64,000 nucleotides of DNA from Knoellia sp. Soil729 (GCF_001427985.1 NZ_LMSA01000005.1:95042-159041); one strand, 5' to 3'. Positions 23,635-32,904 are shown, counted from the first letter of the stretch. Made by a program: numbers and translations. The notes: generated from the letters alone by a model not told the origin.

Positions 23635-24756
23635 GTGACCGCGTCGTCCACCTCCACCCCTGCAGCCCCTTCGGCCCCGCCGCTCGACCCCACCGACACC
23701 TCCGGGCACGAGCAGGTCGTCTTCTGCTCCGACCACGCGTCCGGCCTGCGAGCGATCATCGCCCTGCACAACACGGCCCTCGGGCCGGGGCTCGGTGGGA
23801 CGCGCTTCTACCCCTATGACAGCGAGGACGAGGCGCTCGCCGACGTCCTGCGCCTCTCGCGCGGCATGTCCTACAAGAACGCGATGGCGGGCATCCCGCA
23901 CGGCGGCGGCAAGGCGGTCATCATCGGTGACCCGGGCTCGGTGAAGTCGCCCGAGCTGCTGCGCGCCTTCGGCCGCTTCGTCGAGAGCCTCGGCGGTCGC
24001 TACGTGACGGCCTGCGACGTGGGCACCTACAGCCCCGACATGGACGTCGTCGCCGAGACGACAGCGTGGGCCACGGGTCGCTCCCTCGACAAGGGTGGAT
24101 GCGGCGACTCCTCGATCCTCACCGCGTTCGGTGTCTTCCAGGGCATGCGGGCCGCCGCCCAGCACGTGTGGGGCGAGCCGACCCTGCGGGGGCGCCGGGT
24201 CGGCATCGCGGGCGTCGGCAAGGTCGGACGCATCCTGGCCGGACACCTCGTCGACGACGGCGCGCACGTGGTGGTCACCGACGTCAACGCCGATGCGGTC
24301 TCGGCGCTCACCGCCACCCACCCGGGCATCGAGTCCGTCGACGATGTTGCGGCCCTCGTGCGCGGCGACCTCGACGTCTATGCGCCGTGCGCGCTCGGCG
24401 GTGCGCTCGGCGACGACACCGTTGACGCCCTCAAGGCCCGCATCGTCTGCGGCGGCGCCAACAACCAGCTCGTGACCGAGGGAGAGGGCGGCACCGCGGA
24501 CCGGCTGGTCTCGCGCGGCATCACCTACTGCCCCGACTTCCTCGTCAACGCGGGCGGCGTCATCCAGGTGAGCGACGAGCTCCTCGGCTTCGACTTCGAC
24601 CGGGCCAAGCGGGGTGCGACGGCCATCTTCGAGCACACGCTCGAGGTGCTGCGCACGGCCGATGAGCACGGCACCTCACCCGCCGCCGCAGCCGACCACA
24701 TCGCCGAGAAGCGCATGGCCGCCGGTTCGCCGACGATGTGGCTGCCCCAGCGCTGA
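23635..24756 (+). CDS. vdh: Valine/leucine dehydrogenase (Glu/Leu/Phe/Val dehydrogenase family)
   Basis: A 373-residue NAD-dependent amino-acid dehydrogenase. The catalytic segment [18 protein letters not shown] (residues ~81-98) holds the active-site Lys, and [20 protein letters not shown] is the Rossmann motif. It oxidatively deaminates branched-chain amino acids; length and sequence agree with Streptomyces valine dehydrogenase. The GTG at 23635 follows an AAGGAG ribosome site with correct spacing. Transcription ends at the hairpin at 24790. The vdh versus ldh name cannot be decided from sequence alone. Confidence 0.88.
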   Translation: MTASSTSTPAAPSAPPLDPTDTSGHEQVVFCSDHASGLRAIIALHNTALGPGLGGTRFYPYDSEDEALADVLRLSRGMSYKNAMAGIPHGGGKAVIIGDPGSVKSPELLRAFGRFVESLGGRYVTACDVGTYSPDMDVVAETTAWATGRSLDKGGCGDSSILTAFGVFQGMRAAAQHVWGEPTLRGRRVGIAGVGKVGRILAGHLVDDGAHVVVTDVNADAVSALTATHPGIESVDDVAALVRGDLDVYAPCALGGALGDDTVDALKARIVCGGANNQLVTEGEGGTADRLVSRGITYCPDFLVNAGGVIQVSDELLGFDFDRAKRGATAIFEHTLEVLRTADEHGTSPAAAADHIAEKRMAAGSPTMWLPQR

Positions 24757-24789
24757 CCCACCCGCCTCCCCTGTGACGGGTGGCCCGCG

Positions 24790-24836
24790 AAACGCGTCCC
24801 GAGCAAGAGGTCTGATCCCTTGCTCGGGACGCGTTT
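24790..24836. terminator. Strong hairpin terminator after vdh
   Basis: A perfect 18-base stem, AAACGCGTCCCGAGCAAG (24790-24807) with its reverse complement (24819-24836), 11-base loop, ending in TTTT. Gene-free DNA from 24757 to 25053 holds this hairpin, a CCCTTCGGG-type small hairpin near 25000-25018 and the DUF3073 leader. Confidence 0.88.
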
Positions 24837-25053
24837 TCGGGGTTCGGTGCCGAGCTCAGGCCACCCGCCCCGCGGGGTCGCCCACGACACCGTCTCAGTA
24901 CGCCGACCCGCGGAGCGGAAACACTCCGGCCTGATGTAGCGTTGTCCCCACGACATACACACGATTCCCGGGACCACAGCTCGACTTGGGATGACCCCTT
25001 CGGGGCCGTCCCTTCGGGTATGTCGCCCGGCAGACGCACAAGGGGGTCTCGCC

Positions 25054-25251
25054 ATGGGGCGCGGCCGAGCAAAAGCCAAGCAGACCAAGGTGGCCCGGGA
25101 GCTGAAGTACTACAGCCCGGACACTGACCTGAGCTCGCTTGAGCGAGAACTCCACGGGAGCTCATCCACGTCTCTGCCGTCGACTCGGGTCGCCGAGTCG
25201 GGCACGGACGAGGACGACGACTACGACAAGTGGGCCAGCGGGCGTCGCTGA
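25054..25251 (+). CDS. DUF3073 small basic-acidic protein
   Basis: A 65-residue protein: MGRGRAKAKQTKVARELKYY at the N-terminus is the highly conserved DUF3073 signature, followed by an acidic C-terminus (ESGTDEDDDYDKWASGRR). The family is universal in actinobacteria, next to purM in mycobacteria, and purM lies 2.2 kb away here. Start ATG 25054; the upstream Shine-Dalgarno region is AGGGGG. Function unknown; the basic head suggests nucleic-acid or ribosome contact. Confidence 0.9.
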   Translation: MGRGRAKAKQTKVARELKYYSPDTDLSSLERELHGSSSTSLPSTRVAESGTDEDDDYDKWASGRR

Positions 25252-25335
25252 CGCCTTCCTGCACCACGCGTTGCACCGGCACGTCCGCGTGCGGCCTGCG
25301 TCATCCGCCGCTCGTGATCTGCCATGCTTCCGGGC

Positions 25336-26829
25336 ATGACTGACGTGCGCACCGCCGACGCTGCCCAGCGCCTCGGCGTCGAGACCACCGGCATCGAGAT
25401 CATCGACGAGGCGGAACGCACCGCCGCGCCACGAGACCTCTTCTGGCCCTGGTTCGCCGCCAACGTGTCGGTGTTCGGCATCTCCTACGCCGCCTTCGTC
25501 CTCGGCTTCGGCATCTCCTTCTGGCAGGCCGTGCTCGTGACCGTCGTCGGCATCGTCGTGTCGTTCGCGCTGTGCGGCATCATCGCGATCGCCGGCAAGC
25601 GCGGGTCGGCCCCGACGATGGTGCTGTCGCGGGCGGCGTTCGGCGTCAAGGGGCAGAAGCTGCCGGGTGTCATCTCGTGGCTGGTCTCGATCGGCTGGGA
25701 GACCTTCCTCGCGATCCTGGCCGTCCTCGCGACCGCCACGATCTTCGAGCGCCTCGGCTGGGGCGGGGGGACCGCCACCAAGGTCGTGGCCGCCGTCGTC
25801 GTCGCCGCGATGATCGTGGCCGCCGCAGTCGCGGGCTACCACATCATCATGCGGATGCAGTCGGTGCTCACCTGGGTGACCGGCATCATCACCGTCCTCT
25901 ACGTCCTCATGACGGTCAACCACGTCGACTGGTCGACGGTGTCGTCGATGCCGTCCGGGGGCGCGGGGGCCATTATCGGCGCTCTCGTCCTGGTCATGAC
26001 CGGCTTCGGGCTCGGCTGGATCAACATCGCTGCCGACTGGTCTCGCTACCAGCGTCGCGACGCCAGCGGCACGGCCATCGTCGGCTGGAACACCTTCGGC
26101 GGCGCCCTCGCCCCGGTGGTGCTGGTCTGCTACGGCCTCGCCCTCGCCGGTTCGGACGCCAAGGTGCTCGAGGGCATCGGAGCCGACCCCATCGGCACGC
26201 TCGCCACCCTGCTCCCGACGTGGGTTCTGGTGCCGTTCCTGCTGGCCGCGATCCTCTCGCTGGTCTCGGGCGCGGTCCTCGGCATCTACTCCTCCGGCCT
26301 CACCCTGCTCTCGCTCGGTGTGCGGATCCCTCGGCCACTGGCGGCCCTCGTCGACGGCGTGATCCTCACCCTCGGCACCTTCTACGTCGTCTTCGTCGCC
26401 CAGAGCTTCATCAACCCCTTCCAGTCCTTCCTCATCACGCTCGGCGTGCCGCTGGCCTCGTGGGCGGGCATCATGATCGCCGACATCGCGCTGCGCCGGC
26501 GCGACTACGACGACGACGCCCTCTTCGACTCCTCGGGACGCTATGGCGCCTTCGACTGGGTGTCCATCGGGACGATGGTCGTGACCTCGATCCTGGGCTG
26601 GGGCCTGGTCGTCAACAACTTCACCGACGACGCCACCTGGAACAACTGGCAGGGCTTCCTGCTCGACCCGCTCGGCCTGGGCACCTTTGTCGACGACCCC
26701 GCCGGATCGTACTGGGAGGGAACCTTCGCCTACGCCAACCTCGGCGTCCTGCTGGCCCTCGTCCTGTCCTTCGCCGTCACCTACGTCGCCCGCCGCGGGA
26801 CGGTGCGCCGGCAGGAGGACCGCGCGTGA
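25336..26829 (+). CDS. NCS1-family purine/cytosine permease
   Basis: A 497-residue transporter with about 12 hydrophobic segments. The N-terminal IEIIDEAERTAAPRDLFWPW and FAANVSVFGISYAAFVLGFG are the usual opening of cytosine/purine permeases, and GLGWINIAADWSRYQRR in helix 6 is the NCS1 substrate-site region. Start taken at ATG 25336 (an ATG four codons upstream is possible). The downstream cysteine hydrolase overlaps by GTGA, so an imported nucleobase or related amide may be degraded by it (inference). Confidence 0.9.
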   Translation: MTDVRTADAAQRLGVETTGIEIIDEAERTAAPRDLFWPWFAANVSVFGISYAAFVLGFGISFWQAVLVTVVGIVVSFALCGIIAIAGKRGSAPTMVLSRAAFGVKGQKLPGVISWLVSIGWETFLAILAVLATATIFERLGWGGGTATKVVAAVVVAAMIVAAAVAGYHIIMRMQSVLTWVTGIITVLYVLMTVNHVDWSTVSSMPSGGAGAIIGALVLVMTGFGLGWINIAADWSRYQRRDASGTAIVGWNTFGGALAPVVLVCYGLALAGSDAKVLEGIGADPIGTLATLLPTWVLVPFLLAAILSLVSGAVLGIYSSGLTLLSLGVRIPRPLAALVDGVILTLGTFYVVFVAQSFINPFQSFLITLGVPLASWAGIMIADIALRRRDYDDDALFDSSGRYGAFDWVSIGTMVVTSILGWGLVVNNFTDDATWNNWQGFLLDPLGLGTFVDDPAGSYWEGTFAYANLGVLLALVLSFAVTYVARRGTVRRQEDRA

Positions 26830-27386
26830 GCCCGTCGCCCGCCGACATCGACGCCGTCGAGCCGCTGCCCGACGAGTGGCTCGTCATCATCGACCCCCAG
26901 GCGATCTTCGCCGACCCCGCGACGAGCCCTTGGGGCTCGCCGATGTGGGCAGCGACGGTGCCGCGCATCGCTCGTCTCGCCACGGCATACGAGGGTCGTG
27001 TCGTCGTGACCCGCTTCGTCGCGGACCTGGGCATCGGCGGTTCGTGGGCCAGCTACTACGACGACTGGCCGTTCGCCCTCGTGCCCGACGAGGACCCCCT
27101 GTATGCCGTCGTGCCCGAGCTCGTCGGCCTCACCGAGCATGTGGTCACCGAACCCACCTTCGGCAAGTGGGGACCCCAGCTGCGCGCGGTCGTCGGCGAC
27201 CAGCCCAGGCTTGCGCTCGCGGGCGTCGCCACCGACTGCTGCGTCATCGCCACCGCGATCCCTGCAGGGGACGCCGGTGCCACGGTCCGGGTCGTCGCGG
27301 GCGCCTGCGCGGGCTCCACCCCGGCCATGCACGAGCAGGCGCTCGGGGCCATGGAGATGTTCGCCCCTCAGGTCACCGTCGTCTGA
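26826..27386 (+). CDS. Isochorismatase-like cysteine hydrolase
   Basis: A 186-residue cysteine hydrolase. The expected triad is visible: Asp in LVIIDPQAIF, Lys in FGKWGPQL, and Cys in VATDCCVIATA with the preceding cis-peptide region. This fold includes nicotinamidases, biuret and N-carbamoyl amide hydrolases. GTG start overlaps the permease stop (GTGA), so both form one unit. A nucleobase-catabolic role fits the neighbour but is not shown. The diverged palindrome at 27403 follows. Confidence 0.85.
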   Translation: MSPSPADIDAVEPLPDEWLVIIDPQAIFADPATSPWGSPMWAATVPRIARLATAYEGRVVVTRFVADLGIGGSWASYYDDWPFALVPDEDPLYAVVPELVGLTEHVVTEPTFGKWGPQLRAVVGDQPRLALAGVATDCCVIATAIPAGDAGATVRVVAGACAGSTPAMHEQALGAMEMFAPQVTVV

Positions 27387-27402
27387 ACCCGCCTGGCTCC
27401 AC

Positions 27403-27480
27403 CGGCTTCGGCCGGGAACCGCAGTGTTGCGCCGCCAACCGTTCCCGGCTGAACACTGCAGTTTCGTGATCCGCCGGAAA
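27403..27480. repeat. Dispersed intergenic palindrome, copy A (diverged)
   Basis: The right half GTTCCCGGCTGAACACTGCA... closely resembles the right half of copy B at 31989-32069. Inverted pairs here are GCAGTGTT (27421-27428) with AACACTGC (27452-27459), and GCCGGGAAC (27411-27419) with GTTCCCGGC (27441-27449), which interleave. It lies between the convergent 3' ends of the cysteine hydrolase and purM and may end both transcripts. Confidence 0.7.
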
Positions 27481-27503
27481 AGGTGTGGCTCGGGGCGCCG
27501 GGG

Positions 27504-28706
27504 TCAGTCGCGGCGCACCGGCTCCTGCGCGGCCTCGAGATCGACGCGGTCTCGCATGGGCATGACCCGTCGGGTCGGTGTGGCCTGCGCAGCGTCGCCC
27601 GGGTGCTGGCCAACGACCTGCACCGAGCCGCCGTCGACACCCTTGGCACCGCGCACGACCTCGACGCCGTCGACGACGGGCGCGTCCTCGAGCGTCGTGA
27701 CCTCACCCATGGGCCAGGCGCCGATGCCGCGCTCCGCAAGGGTCGAGACCGCCAGGTCGACCTGGTCGGCGGGCAGCATCGCGACGAAGCCCACCCCCAT
27801 GTTGAGGGTGCGCTCGATGTCGGCCTGCGGCACCCGCCCCAGGCTCTGCACCGTCGAGAACACCGGCGGCGGGGTCCACGTGCCACGGTCGACCCGGGCG
27901 AAGACGTCGCCGGGCAGGACCCGGGCGAGGTTGGCAGCGAGCCCGCCGCCGGTGACGTGCGAGAGGGCCTGGATGTCGAGGCCCTCGGTGCGGATGAGGT
28001 CGACGAGGTCGCGGCAGTAGACGCGGGTGGGCTCGAGCAGCTCCTCACCCAGGGTGCGGCCGAACTCGTCGACGTGGCGGTCGAGCGCCCACCCGGCGTG
28101 CTCGACGACCTTGCGCACCAGCGAGTAGCCGTTGGAGTGCAGCCCCGAGCTGGCCAGGCCCAGCACCACGTCGCCGGGACGCACGCGCTGCGGACCCAGC
28201 ACCGCGGCATGCTCCACGACCCCGGTCGCGGCACCGGCGACGTCGTACTCGTCGGGCTCGAGCAGTCCGGGGTGCTCAGCGGTCTCGCCGCCGACGAGGG
28301 CGACGCCGGCCTGCTCGCAGGCGCGGGCGATGCCTCCGACGATGGCCGCGATGCGCTCGGGGACGACCTTGCCCGTGGCGATGTAGTCGGTCATGAACAG
28401 CGGCTCCGCGCCGCAGACGACGATGTCGTCGACGACCATGCCGACGAGGTCGAAGCCGATGGTGTCGTGAATGTCGAGAGCCTGGGCGATGGCGACCTTG
28501 GTGCCGACACCGTCGGTGCTCGTCGCGAGGACGGGGCGGTCCATGCGGGCGAGGGCACTGGCGTCGAACATGCCCGCGAAGCCACCGAGCCCACCGAGCA
28601 CCTCGGGGCGGGTCGCCCGGCGCACGTCGGCCTTCATCAGCTCGACGGCCCTGTCGCCCGCCTCGACGTCCACGCCGGCGCCGGCATAGGTGATCGGTTC
28701 GCTCAC
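27504..28706 (-). CDS. purM: Phosphoribosylformylglycinamidine cyclo-ligase
   Basis: Fifth step of purine synthesis (FGAM to AIR, ATP-dependent). A 400-residue protein: ITYAGAGVDVEAGDRAVELM at the N-terminus, DGVGTKVAIAQ, MVVDDIVVCGAEPLFMTDYI and GGETAEHPG are PurM signatures. The GTG at 28706 is chosen because the conserved region starts right after it. Compared with ~350-residue homologues it has a ~45-residue C-terminal extension (GAKGVDGGSVQVVGQHPG...) that looks poorly structured. It lies 40 bases downstream of purF in one transcription unit. Confidence 0.95.
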   Translation of the reverse strand: MSEPITYAGAGVDVEAGDRAVELMKADVRRATRPEVLGGLGGFAGMFDASALARMDRPVLATSTDGVGTKVAIAQALDIHDTIGFDLVGMVVDDIVVCGAEPLFMTDYIATGKVVPERIAAIVGGIARACEQAGVALVGGETAEHPGLLEPDEYDVAGAATGVVEHAAVLGPQRVRPGDVVLGLASSGLHSNGYSLVRKVVEHAGWALDRHVDEFGRTLGEELLEPTRVYCRDLVDLIRTEGLDIQALSHVTGGGLAANLARVLPGDVFARVDRGTWTPPPVFSTVQSLGRVPQADIERTLNMGVGFVAMLPADQVDLAVSTLAERGIGAWPMGEVTTLEDAPVVDGVEVVRGAKGVDGGSVQVVGQHPGDAAQATPTRRVMPMRDRVDLEAAQEPVRRD

Positions 28707-28746
28707 GTCAGTTCCGCCTCGTTCTCGGTGTGGGTGGAGGTCAGGG

Positions 28747-30318
28747 TCAGGGGCGCCGGACGGCCTCGGCTGCGCCACCCGAAGCCGTGACCGAGACGCG
28801 CTCGACGTCGAGTGTGCCGGCCTCGGTCGCATCGGTCTCGCCCGCGTCGACAGGGAACTCGAGCTCGAGCAGCCCCTTGCCGAGGCGGTCGGACGACGGC
28901 AGCTCCAAGGGGTACTCACCACTGAAGCAGGCGGTGCACAGGCGCTCGCGGTCCTGGTTGGTGGCCGCGATCATCCCCTCCTCGGAGATGTAGCCCAGGG
29001 AGTCGGCACCGATGGAGTTGCAGACCTCCTCGACGCCGATGCCGGTCGCGATGAGCTCGGCGCGCGTGGCGAAGTCGATGCCGTAGAAGCAGGGCCACCG
29101 CACCGGCGGTGACGAGATGCGCACGTGGACCTCGGCGGCCCCCGCCTCGCGCAGCATGCGCACCAGGGCCCGCTGGGTGTTGCCGCGCACGATGGAGTCG
29201 TCGACGACGATGAGGCGCTTGCCCTTGATGACCTCTTTGAGGGGGTTGAGCTTGAGCCGGATGCCGAGCTGGCGGATCGTCTGCGACGGCGCGATGAACG
29301 TGCGGCCGACATAGGCGTTCTTGACCAGCCCCTGGCCGTAGGGGATGCCCGACTCCTGGGCGTAGCCGATCGCGGCGGGCGTGCCCGACTCGGGCGTCGG
29401 CATGACGAGGTCGGCCTCGACCGGGTGCTCGCGGGCCAGGGCCCGGCCCATCTCGACCCGTGCCTCGTGGACGACCTGGCCGTTGATCGTCGTGTCGGGC
29501 CGGGCCAGGTAGACGTACTCGAAGACGCAGCCCTTACGGTCGGTCTCGGCGAAACGCTGCGTCCGCAGCCCGTCCTCGTCGATGGCGATGAGCTCGCCCG
29601 GCTCGACCTCGCGGATGAACGACGCCCCAACGATGTCCAGGGCCGCCGTCTCGGAGGCGACGACCCAGCCACGCTCGAGACGACCGAGCACGAGGGGACG
29701 GATCCCCTGAGGGTCGCGGGCGGCATACAGGGTGTGCTCGTTCATGAAGACGAAGCAGAAGGCGCCGCGCAGCCTGGGGAGCACCTCGAGCGCCGCGTCC
29801 TCGACCGTGCGGTCGGGGTCGGCGGTGAGCAGTGCCGTGACGAGGGCGGTGTCGGTGGTGTTGCCGCGCCCGATCTCGCCGCGGTGCGGTCCCTCGGTGG
29901 CTCCCTCGACGAGGTCGCGCAGCTCGGCCGAGTTGATGAGGTTGCCGTTGTGGGCCAGGGCGAGCGTGCCGCCGTCGTGGCCGCCGAGCGTGGGCTGGGC
30001 GTTCTCCCAGGTGGAGGCGCCGGTCGTCGAGTAGCGGCAGTGCCCGATCGCGAGGTGGCCGGTGAGTGAGGCGAGGGACCGCTCGTCGAAGACCTGGGAC
30101 ACCAGGCCCATGTCCTTGTAGACAAGCAGGCGCCGGCCGTTGCTGGCCGCGATGCCGGCCGACTCCTGGCCGCGGTGCTGCAGCGCATAGAGCCCGTAGT
30201 AGGTCAGCTTGGCGACGTCCTCGCCGGGAGCCCAGACACCGAAGACGCCACAGGCGTCCTGGGGGCCCTTCTCACCGGGCAGGAGGTCGTGCGTGAGTCG
30301 TCCATCTCCACGTGCCAC
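28747..30318 (-). CDS. purF: Amidophosphoribosyltransferase
   Basis: First committed enzyme of purine synthesis (PRPP + Gln to phosphoribosylamine). 523 residues: a short propeptide, then the N-terminal nucleophile Cys in DACGVFGVWAPGEDV (Cys23 before processing), the glutaminase residues in GHCRYSTTG and HNGNLIN, and the PRPP loop RLIVVDDSIVRGNT. Cys residues near the end (RLCTACFSGEYP) match the Fe-S type of B. subtilis PurF. GTG start at 30318; purM follows. It is divergent from the molybdoenzyme with an 88-base gap. Confidence 0.95.
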   Translation of the reverse strand: MARGDGRLTHDLLPGEKGPQDACGVFGVWAPGEDVAKLTYYGLYALQHRGQESAGIAASNGRRLLVYKDMGLVSQVFDERSLASLTGHLAIGHCRYSTTGASTWENAQPTLGGHDGGTLALAHNGNLINSAELRDLVEGATEGPHRGEIGRGNTTDTALVTALLTADPDRTVEDAALEVLPRLRGAFCFVFMNEHTLYAARDPQGIRPLVLGRLERGWVVASETAALDIVGASFIREVEPGELIAIDEDGLRTQRFAETDRKGCVFEYVYLARPDTTINGQVVHEARVEMGRALAREHPVEADLVMPTPESGTPAAIGYAQESGIPYGQGLVKNAYVGRTFIAPSQTIRQLGIRLKLNPLKEVIKGKRLIVVDDSIVRGNTQRALVRMLREAGAAEVHVRISSPPVRWPCFYGIDFATRAELIATGIGVEEVCNSIGADSLGYISEEGMIAATNQDRERLCTACFSGEYPLELPSSDRLGKGLLELEFPVDAGETDATEAGTLDVERVSVTASGGAAEAVRRP

Positions 30319-30406
30319 ACTCAAAGTGTCCCACGAGTCCGGGGGCCGCTGCCGCAACCGTCCGGCGACCCCATCCGTTCCACCACCCCGCTCCGAATGG
30401 CTTGCC

Positions 30407-31978
30407 ATGGATGCTTCCGCTCGCTCGTCCCGGACAGTCTGGCCGTATGCCGTCAGCGGCGTTCTCGCTGCCGTCAGCGGTGCCGCCGTGGGCCACCTCG
30501 TCGCCGCGTTCGTCGCGCCCGAGGCCTCTCCCGTGCTCGCCGTCGGCTCGCAGGTCATCGACGCCACGCCCACACCGGTCAAGGAGTGGGCGGTCCGCAC
30601 GATGGGGACCAACGACAAGCCCGTCCTCATCGGCAGCGTCGCGATCGTCACCCTGCTGCTCGCGGCCCTGGCCGGGGTGGTGTCCCGGCGCCACCCGACC
30701 GCCGGGCGACTGGTCATCGTGGCCCTGGCGGCCGCTGCAGCCGCCGCTGCGGTGCTGCGCCCGGCCGCAGGCCAGCTCGACGTCGTCCCGGGGCTGGTCA
30801 CCGGGCTCGTGGGCGTGTTGGTGCTGGGCTGGCTGCTCGGTCTGGTCGAGCGCGACGAGAAGGTCGCCGACCACGAGAACCCCACTGACCACAACTCGCG
30901 AGCGACCGGCGAGGCAAGCCCAACGGGCCGGCGCAGCTTCCTCCTCGGAGCAGGTGCGGCCACGGTCGGAGCTGCTGCCGTGGGCGCTCTGGGCCAGAAG
31001 CTCACTGCTGACGCCATCGCCCCGTCGACTGTCGCCCTCCCTGCCGCCAAGGAGACCCTGCCACCCCTGCCGGCGGGCCTCGAGGCGCGCGTGCCGGGCA
31101 TCGCGCCGTGGCGCACGGCCAACCGCGACTTCTACCGGATCGACACCGCGCTCGTCATCCCCCGCGTCGACGCCGACTCCTGGGAGCTGAGCATCGACGG
31201 GGAGGTCGACAAGCCCTTCACGCTCACCTACGCCGAGCTCACCGCGATGCCTCTCGTCGAGAAGGACATCACGATGTGCTGCGTGAGCAACGAGGTCGGC
31301 GGCGGCTACATCGGTGGCGCCCGCTGGCTCGGCGTCCCCGTGCGAGAGGTCCTGTCGCGAGCCGGAGTCCGCTCGAGCGCCGACCAAATCCTCAGCACCT
31401 CCACCGACGGGATGACCATCTCCACGCCGGTGCAGGCGCTCCTGGACGACCGCGATGCCCTGCTGGCCATCGGCATGAACGGCGAGGCCCTCCCCCGCAA
31501 GCACGGCTACCCCGTGCGCCTCGTGACGCCGGGTCTCTACGGCTTCGTGGGGTCGACCAAGTGGCTCGCCCGCCTCACCGCGACGACCTACGACGCCAAG
31601 AAGGCCTACTGGACCGAGCGCGACTGGGCCACCGACGGCAGCATCCTCACCCAGTCCCGCATCGACACCCCCCGCGGCCTCGCCCAGCTCACGACCGGCA
31701 AGAACGTCATCGGCGGGGTGGCCTGGGCCCAGGGACGCGGCATCAAGAAGGTCGAGGTCCGCGTCGACGAGGGCCCGTGGCAGGAGGCCACGCTCGGGCC
31801 GGACGCCAACATCGCCTACTGGCGCCAGTGGTTCTTCCCCTGGGACGCCACCAAGGGTCAGCACCAGCTCACGGTGCGCGCGACCGACCTCACCGGCGCC
31901 GTGCAGACCGAGAAGCGCGCCTCACCGTTCCCCCGAGGCGCGACCGGCTGGCACAGCATCCCCGTCACCGTCTCCTGA
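30407..31978 (+). CDS. Membrane-anchored molybdopterin-dependent oxidoreductase (sulfite-oxidase fold)
   Basis: A 523-residue protein. Residues 1-150 hold about four hydrophobic helices; a twin-arginine-like segment GRRSFLLGAGAATVGAAAVG (~residues 180-200) precedes the catalytic part. The Mo-pterin domain (~250-420) has the Cys ligand in ITMCCVSNEVGGGYIG and the GLYGFVGSTKWLARL signature; a dimerisation domain (KKVEVRVDEGPW) ends it. The family includes sulfite oxidases and YedY-like reductases; the fused membrane part suggests electrons pass to or from the respiratory chain. ATG 30407 is preferred over an upstream in-frame start within the purF leader. Substrate unknown. Confidence 0.87.
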   Translation: MDASARSSRTVWPYAVSGVLAAVSGAAVGHLVAAFVAPEASPVLAVGSQVIDATPTPVKEWAVRTMGTNDKPVLIGSVAIVTLLLAALAGVVSRRHPTAGRLVIVALAAAAAAAAVLRPAAGQLDVVPGLVTGLVGVLVLGWLLGLVERDEKVADHENPTDHNSRATGEASPTGRRSFLLGAGAATVGAAAVGALGQKLTADAIAPSTVALPAAKETLPPLPAGLEARVPGIAPWRTANRDFYRIDTALVIPRVDADSWELSIDGEVDKPFTLTYAELTAMPLVEKDITMCCVSNEVGGGYIGGARWLGVPVREVLSRAGVRSSADQILSTSTDGMTISTPVQALLDDRDALLAIGMNGEALPRKHGYPVRLVTPGLYGFVGSTKWLARLTATTYDAKKAYWTERDWATDGSILTQSRIDTPRGLAQLTTGKNVIGGVAWAQGRGIKKVEVRVDEGPWQEATLGPDANIAYWRQWFFPWDATKGQHQLTVRATDLTGAVQTEKRASPFPRGATGWHSIPVTVS

Positions 31979-31988
31979 CGCCTCCCCT

Positions 31989-32069
31989 TTTCCGGCGCAT
32001 CACGAAAACGGAGTGTTTAGCCCGGAACCGTTCCGGGCTGAACACTCCGTTTCTGTGACCAGCCGGAAA
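31989..32069. repeat. Dispersed intergenic palindrome, copy B (nested long hairpin)
   Basis: A nested inverted repeat: TTTCCGGC (31989-31996) pairs with GCCGGAAA (32062-32069), AAACGGAGTGTT (32006-32017) with AACACTCCGTTT (32041-32052), and AGCCCGGAA (32019-32027) with TTCCGGGCT (32031-32039). It follows the molybdoenzyme gene and precedes the SigK-type promoter. It shares its right half with copy A at 27403. Confidence 0.85.
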
Positions 32070-32126
32070 GGGCAGAGCGGGCGGCATACCTGCTGTGGAA
32101 GTTGTCGAAAAAGGTTGGGGAGCAGC

Positions 32127-32154
32127 CAATCCGGACCGGGTGCCGTGGCGAATA
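32127..32154 (+). promoter_or_regulatory. Candidate SigK promoter, CAATCC-N16-CGAATA
   Basis: CAATCC (32127-32132) and CGAATA (32149-32154) with a 16-base spacer closely match the mycobacterial SigK consensus as I recall it (CCATCC, then CGAATA). It is 35 bases upstream of the fasciclin lipoprotein gene, and sigK-rskA follow directly. The octamer CGGCATAC at 32082 lies just upstream. Confidence 0.7.
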
Positions 32155-32189
32155 GGTGGTGTACGCCAACCCTCTCAAGGAGACACACC

Positions 32190-32852
32190 ATGAAGCTCAC
32201 CCACCGCACCGCGGCCATCGCCCTCGCTCTGACCCTGCCGCTCGGACTCGCCGCCTGTGGCAGCTCCGACGACACCGCCTCGGACTCCAGCTCGATGGCT
32301 CCGACCACCTCGGCACCGGCCGCCTCCGAGTCCCCGTCGGCCTCGGACTCCCCGTCCGCCTCGGCCTCCGACATGATGGCCAAGCCGTTCGGCGCCGCCT
32401 GCAGCAAGGTTCCCTCCAGCGGCGCCGGCTCCTTCGACGGCATGGCCACCGCCCCGGTCGCCACCGCCGCGAGCGCCAACCCGCTGCTGTCGACCCTGGT
32501 CACCGCCGTCAAGTCGGCCGGTCTCGTGGACACGCTCAACAGCGCGCCCGAGCTCACCGTGTTCGCGCCCGTCAACGACGCGTTCGCGGCACTGCCCAAG
32601 AAGACGATGGACGCCGCCATGGCCGACCCCAAGGGTCTGCTCACCAAGGTGCTCACCAACCACGTCGTTGCCGGCCGCATCGCTCCCGACAAGCTCGCCG
32701 GTGAGCACAAGACCCTCGGTGGCGGCACGATCACCGTCGAGGGCAGCGGCGAGGACTTCAAGGTCGGCGACGCCAGCGTCATCTGTGGCAACGTCCAGAC
32801 CGCGAACGCCACCGTCTACATCATCGACGGCGTCCTGCTTCCCGCGTCCTGA
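32190..32852 (+). CDS. Fasciclin-domain lipoprotein (MPT83/MPT70-like)
   Basis: A 220-residue exported lipoprotein. Signal peptide with lipobox LAAC, a Ser/Pro/Ala-rich linker (residues ~25-60), then one fasciclin domain: NPLLSTLVTAVKSAG, TVFAPVNDAFAALP and TNHVVAGRI are the FAS1 H1 and H2 regions. It matches mycobacterial MPT70/MPT83, the main SigK-controlled products. Start ATG 32190 behind AAGGAGA. The location next to sigK and a SigK-like promoter supports the same regulon here. Confidence 0.92.
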   Translation: MKLTHRTAAIALALTLPLGLAACGSSDDTASDSSSMAPTTSAPAASESPSASDSPSASASDMMAKPFGAACSKVPSSGAGSFDGMATAPVATAASANPLLSTLVTAVKSAGLVDTLNSAPELTVFAPVNDAFAALPKKTMDAAMADPKGLLTKVLTNHVVAGRIAPDKLAGEHKTLGGGTITVEGSGEDFKVGDASVICGNVQTANATVYIIDGVLLPAS

Positions 32853-32904
32853 TTCCGGTCACCTGAACCAGGCAGTACGCACTTCCGAGAGGCAGTAGGC
32901 AATC

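Noticed and set aside
28707..30406. Purine riboswitch near purF/purM
   Set aside because: The 88-base divergent gap upstream of purF holds no aptamer-like fold that I can recognise, and such riboswitches are rare in actinobacteria.
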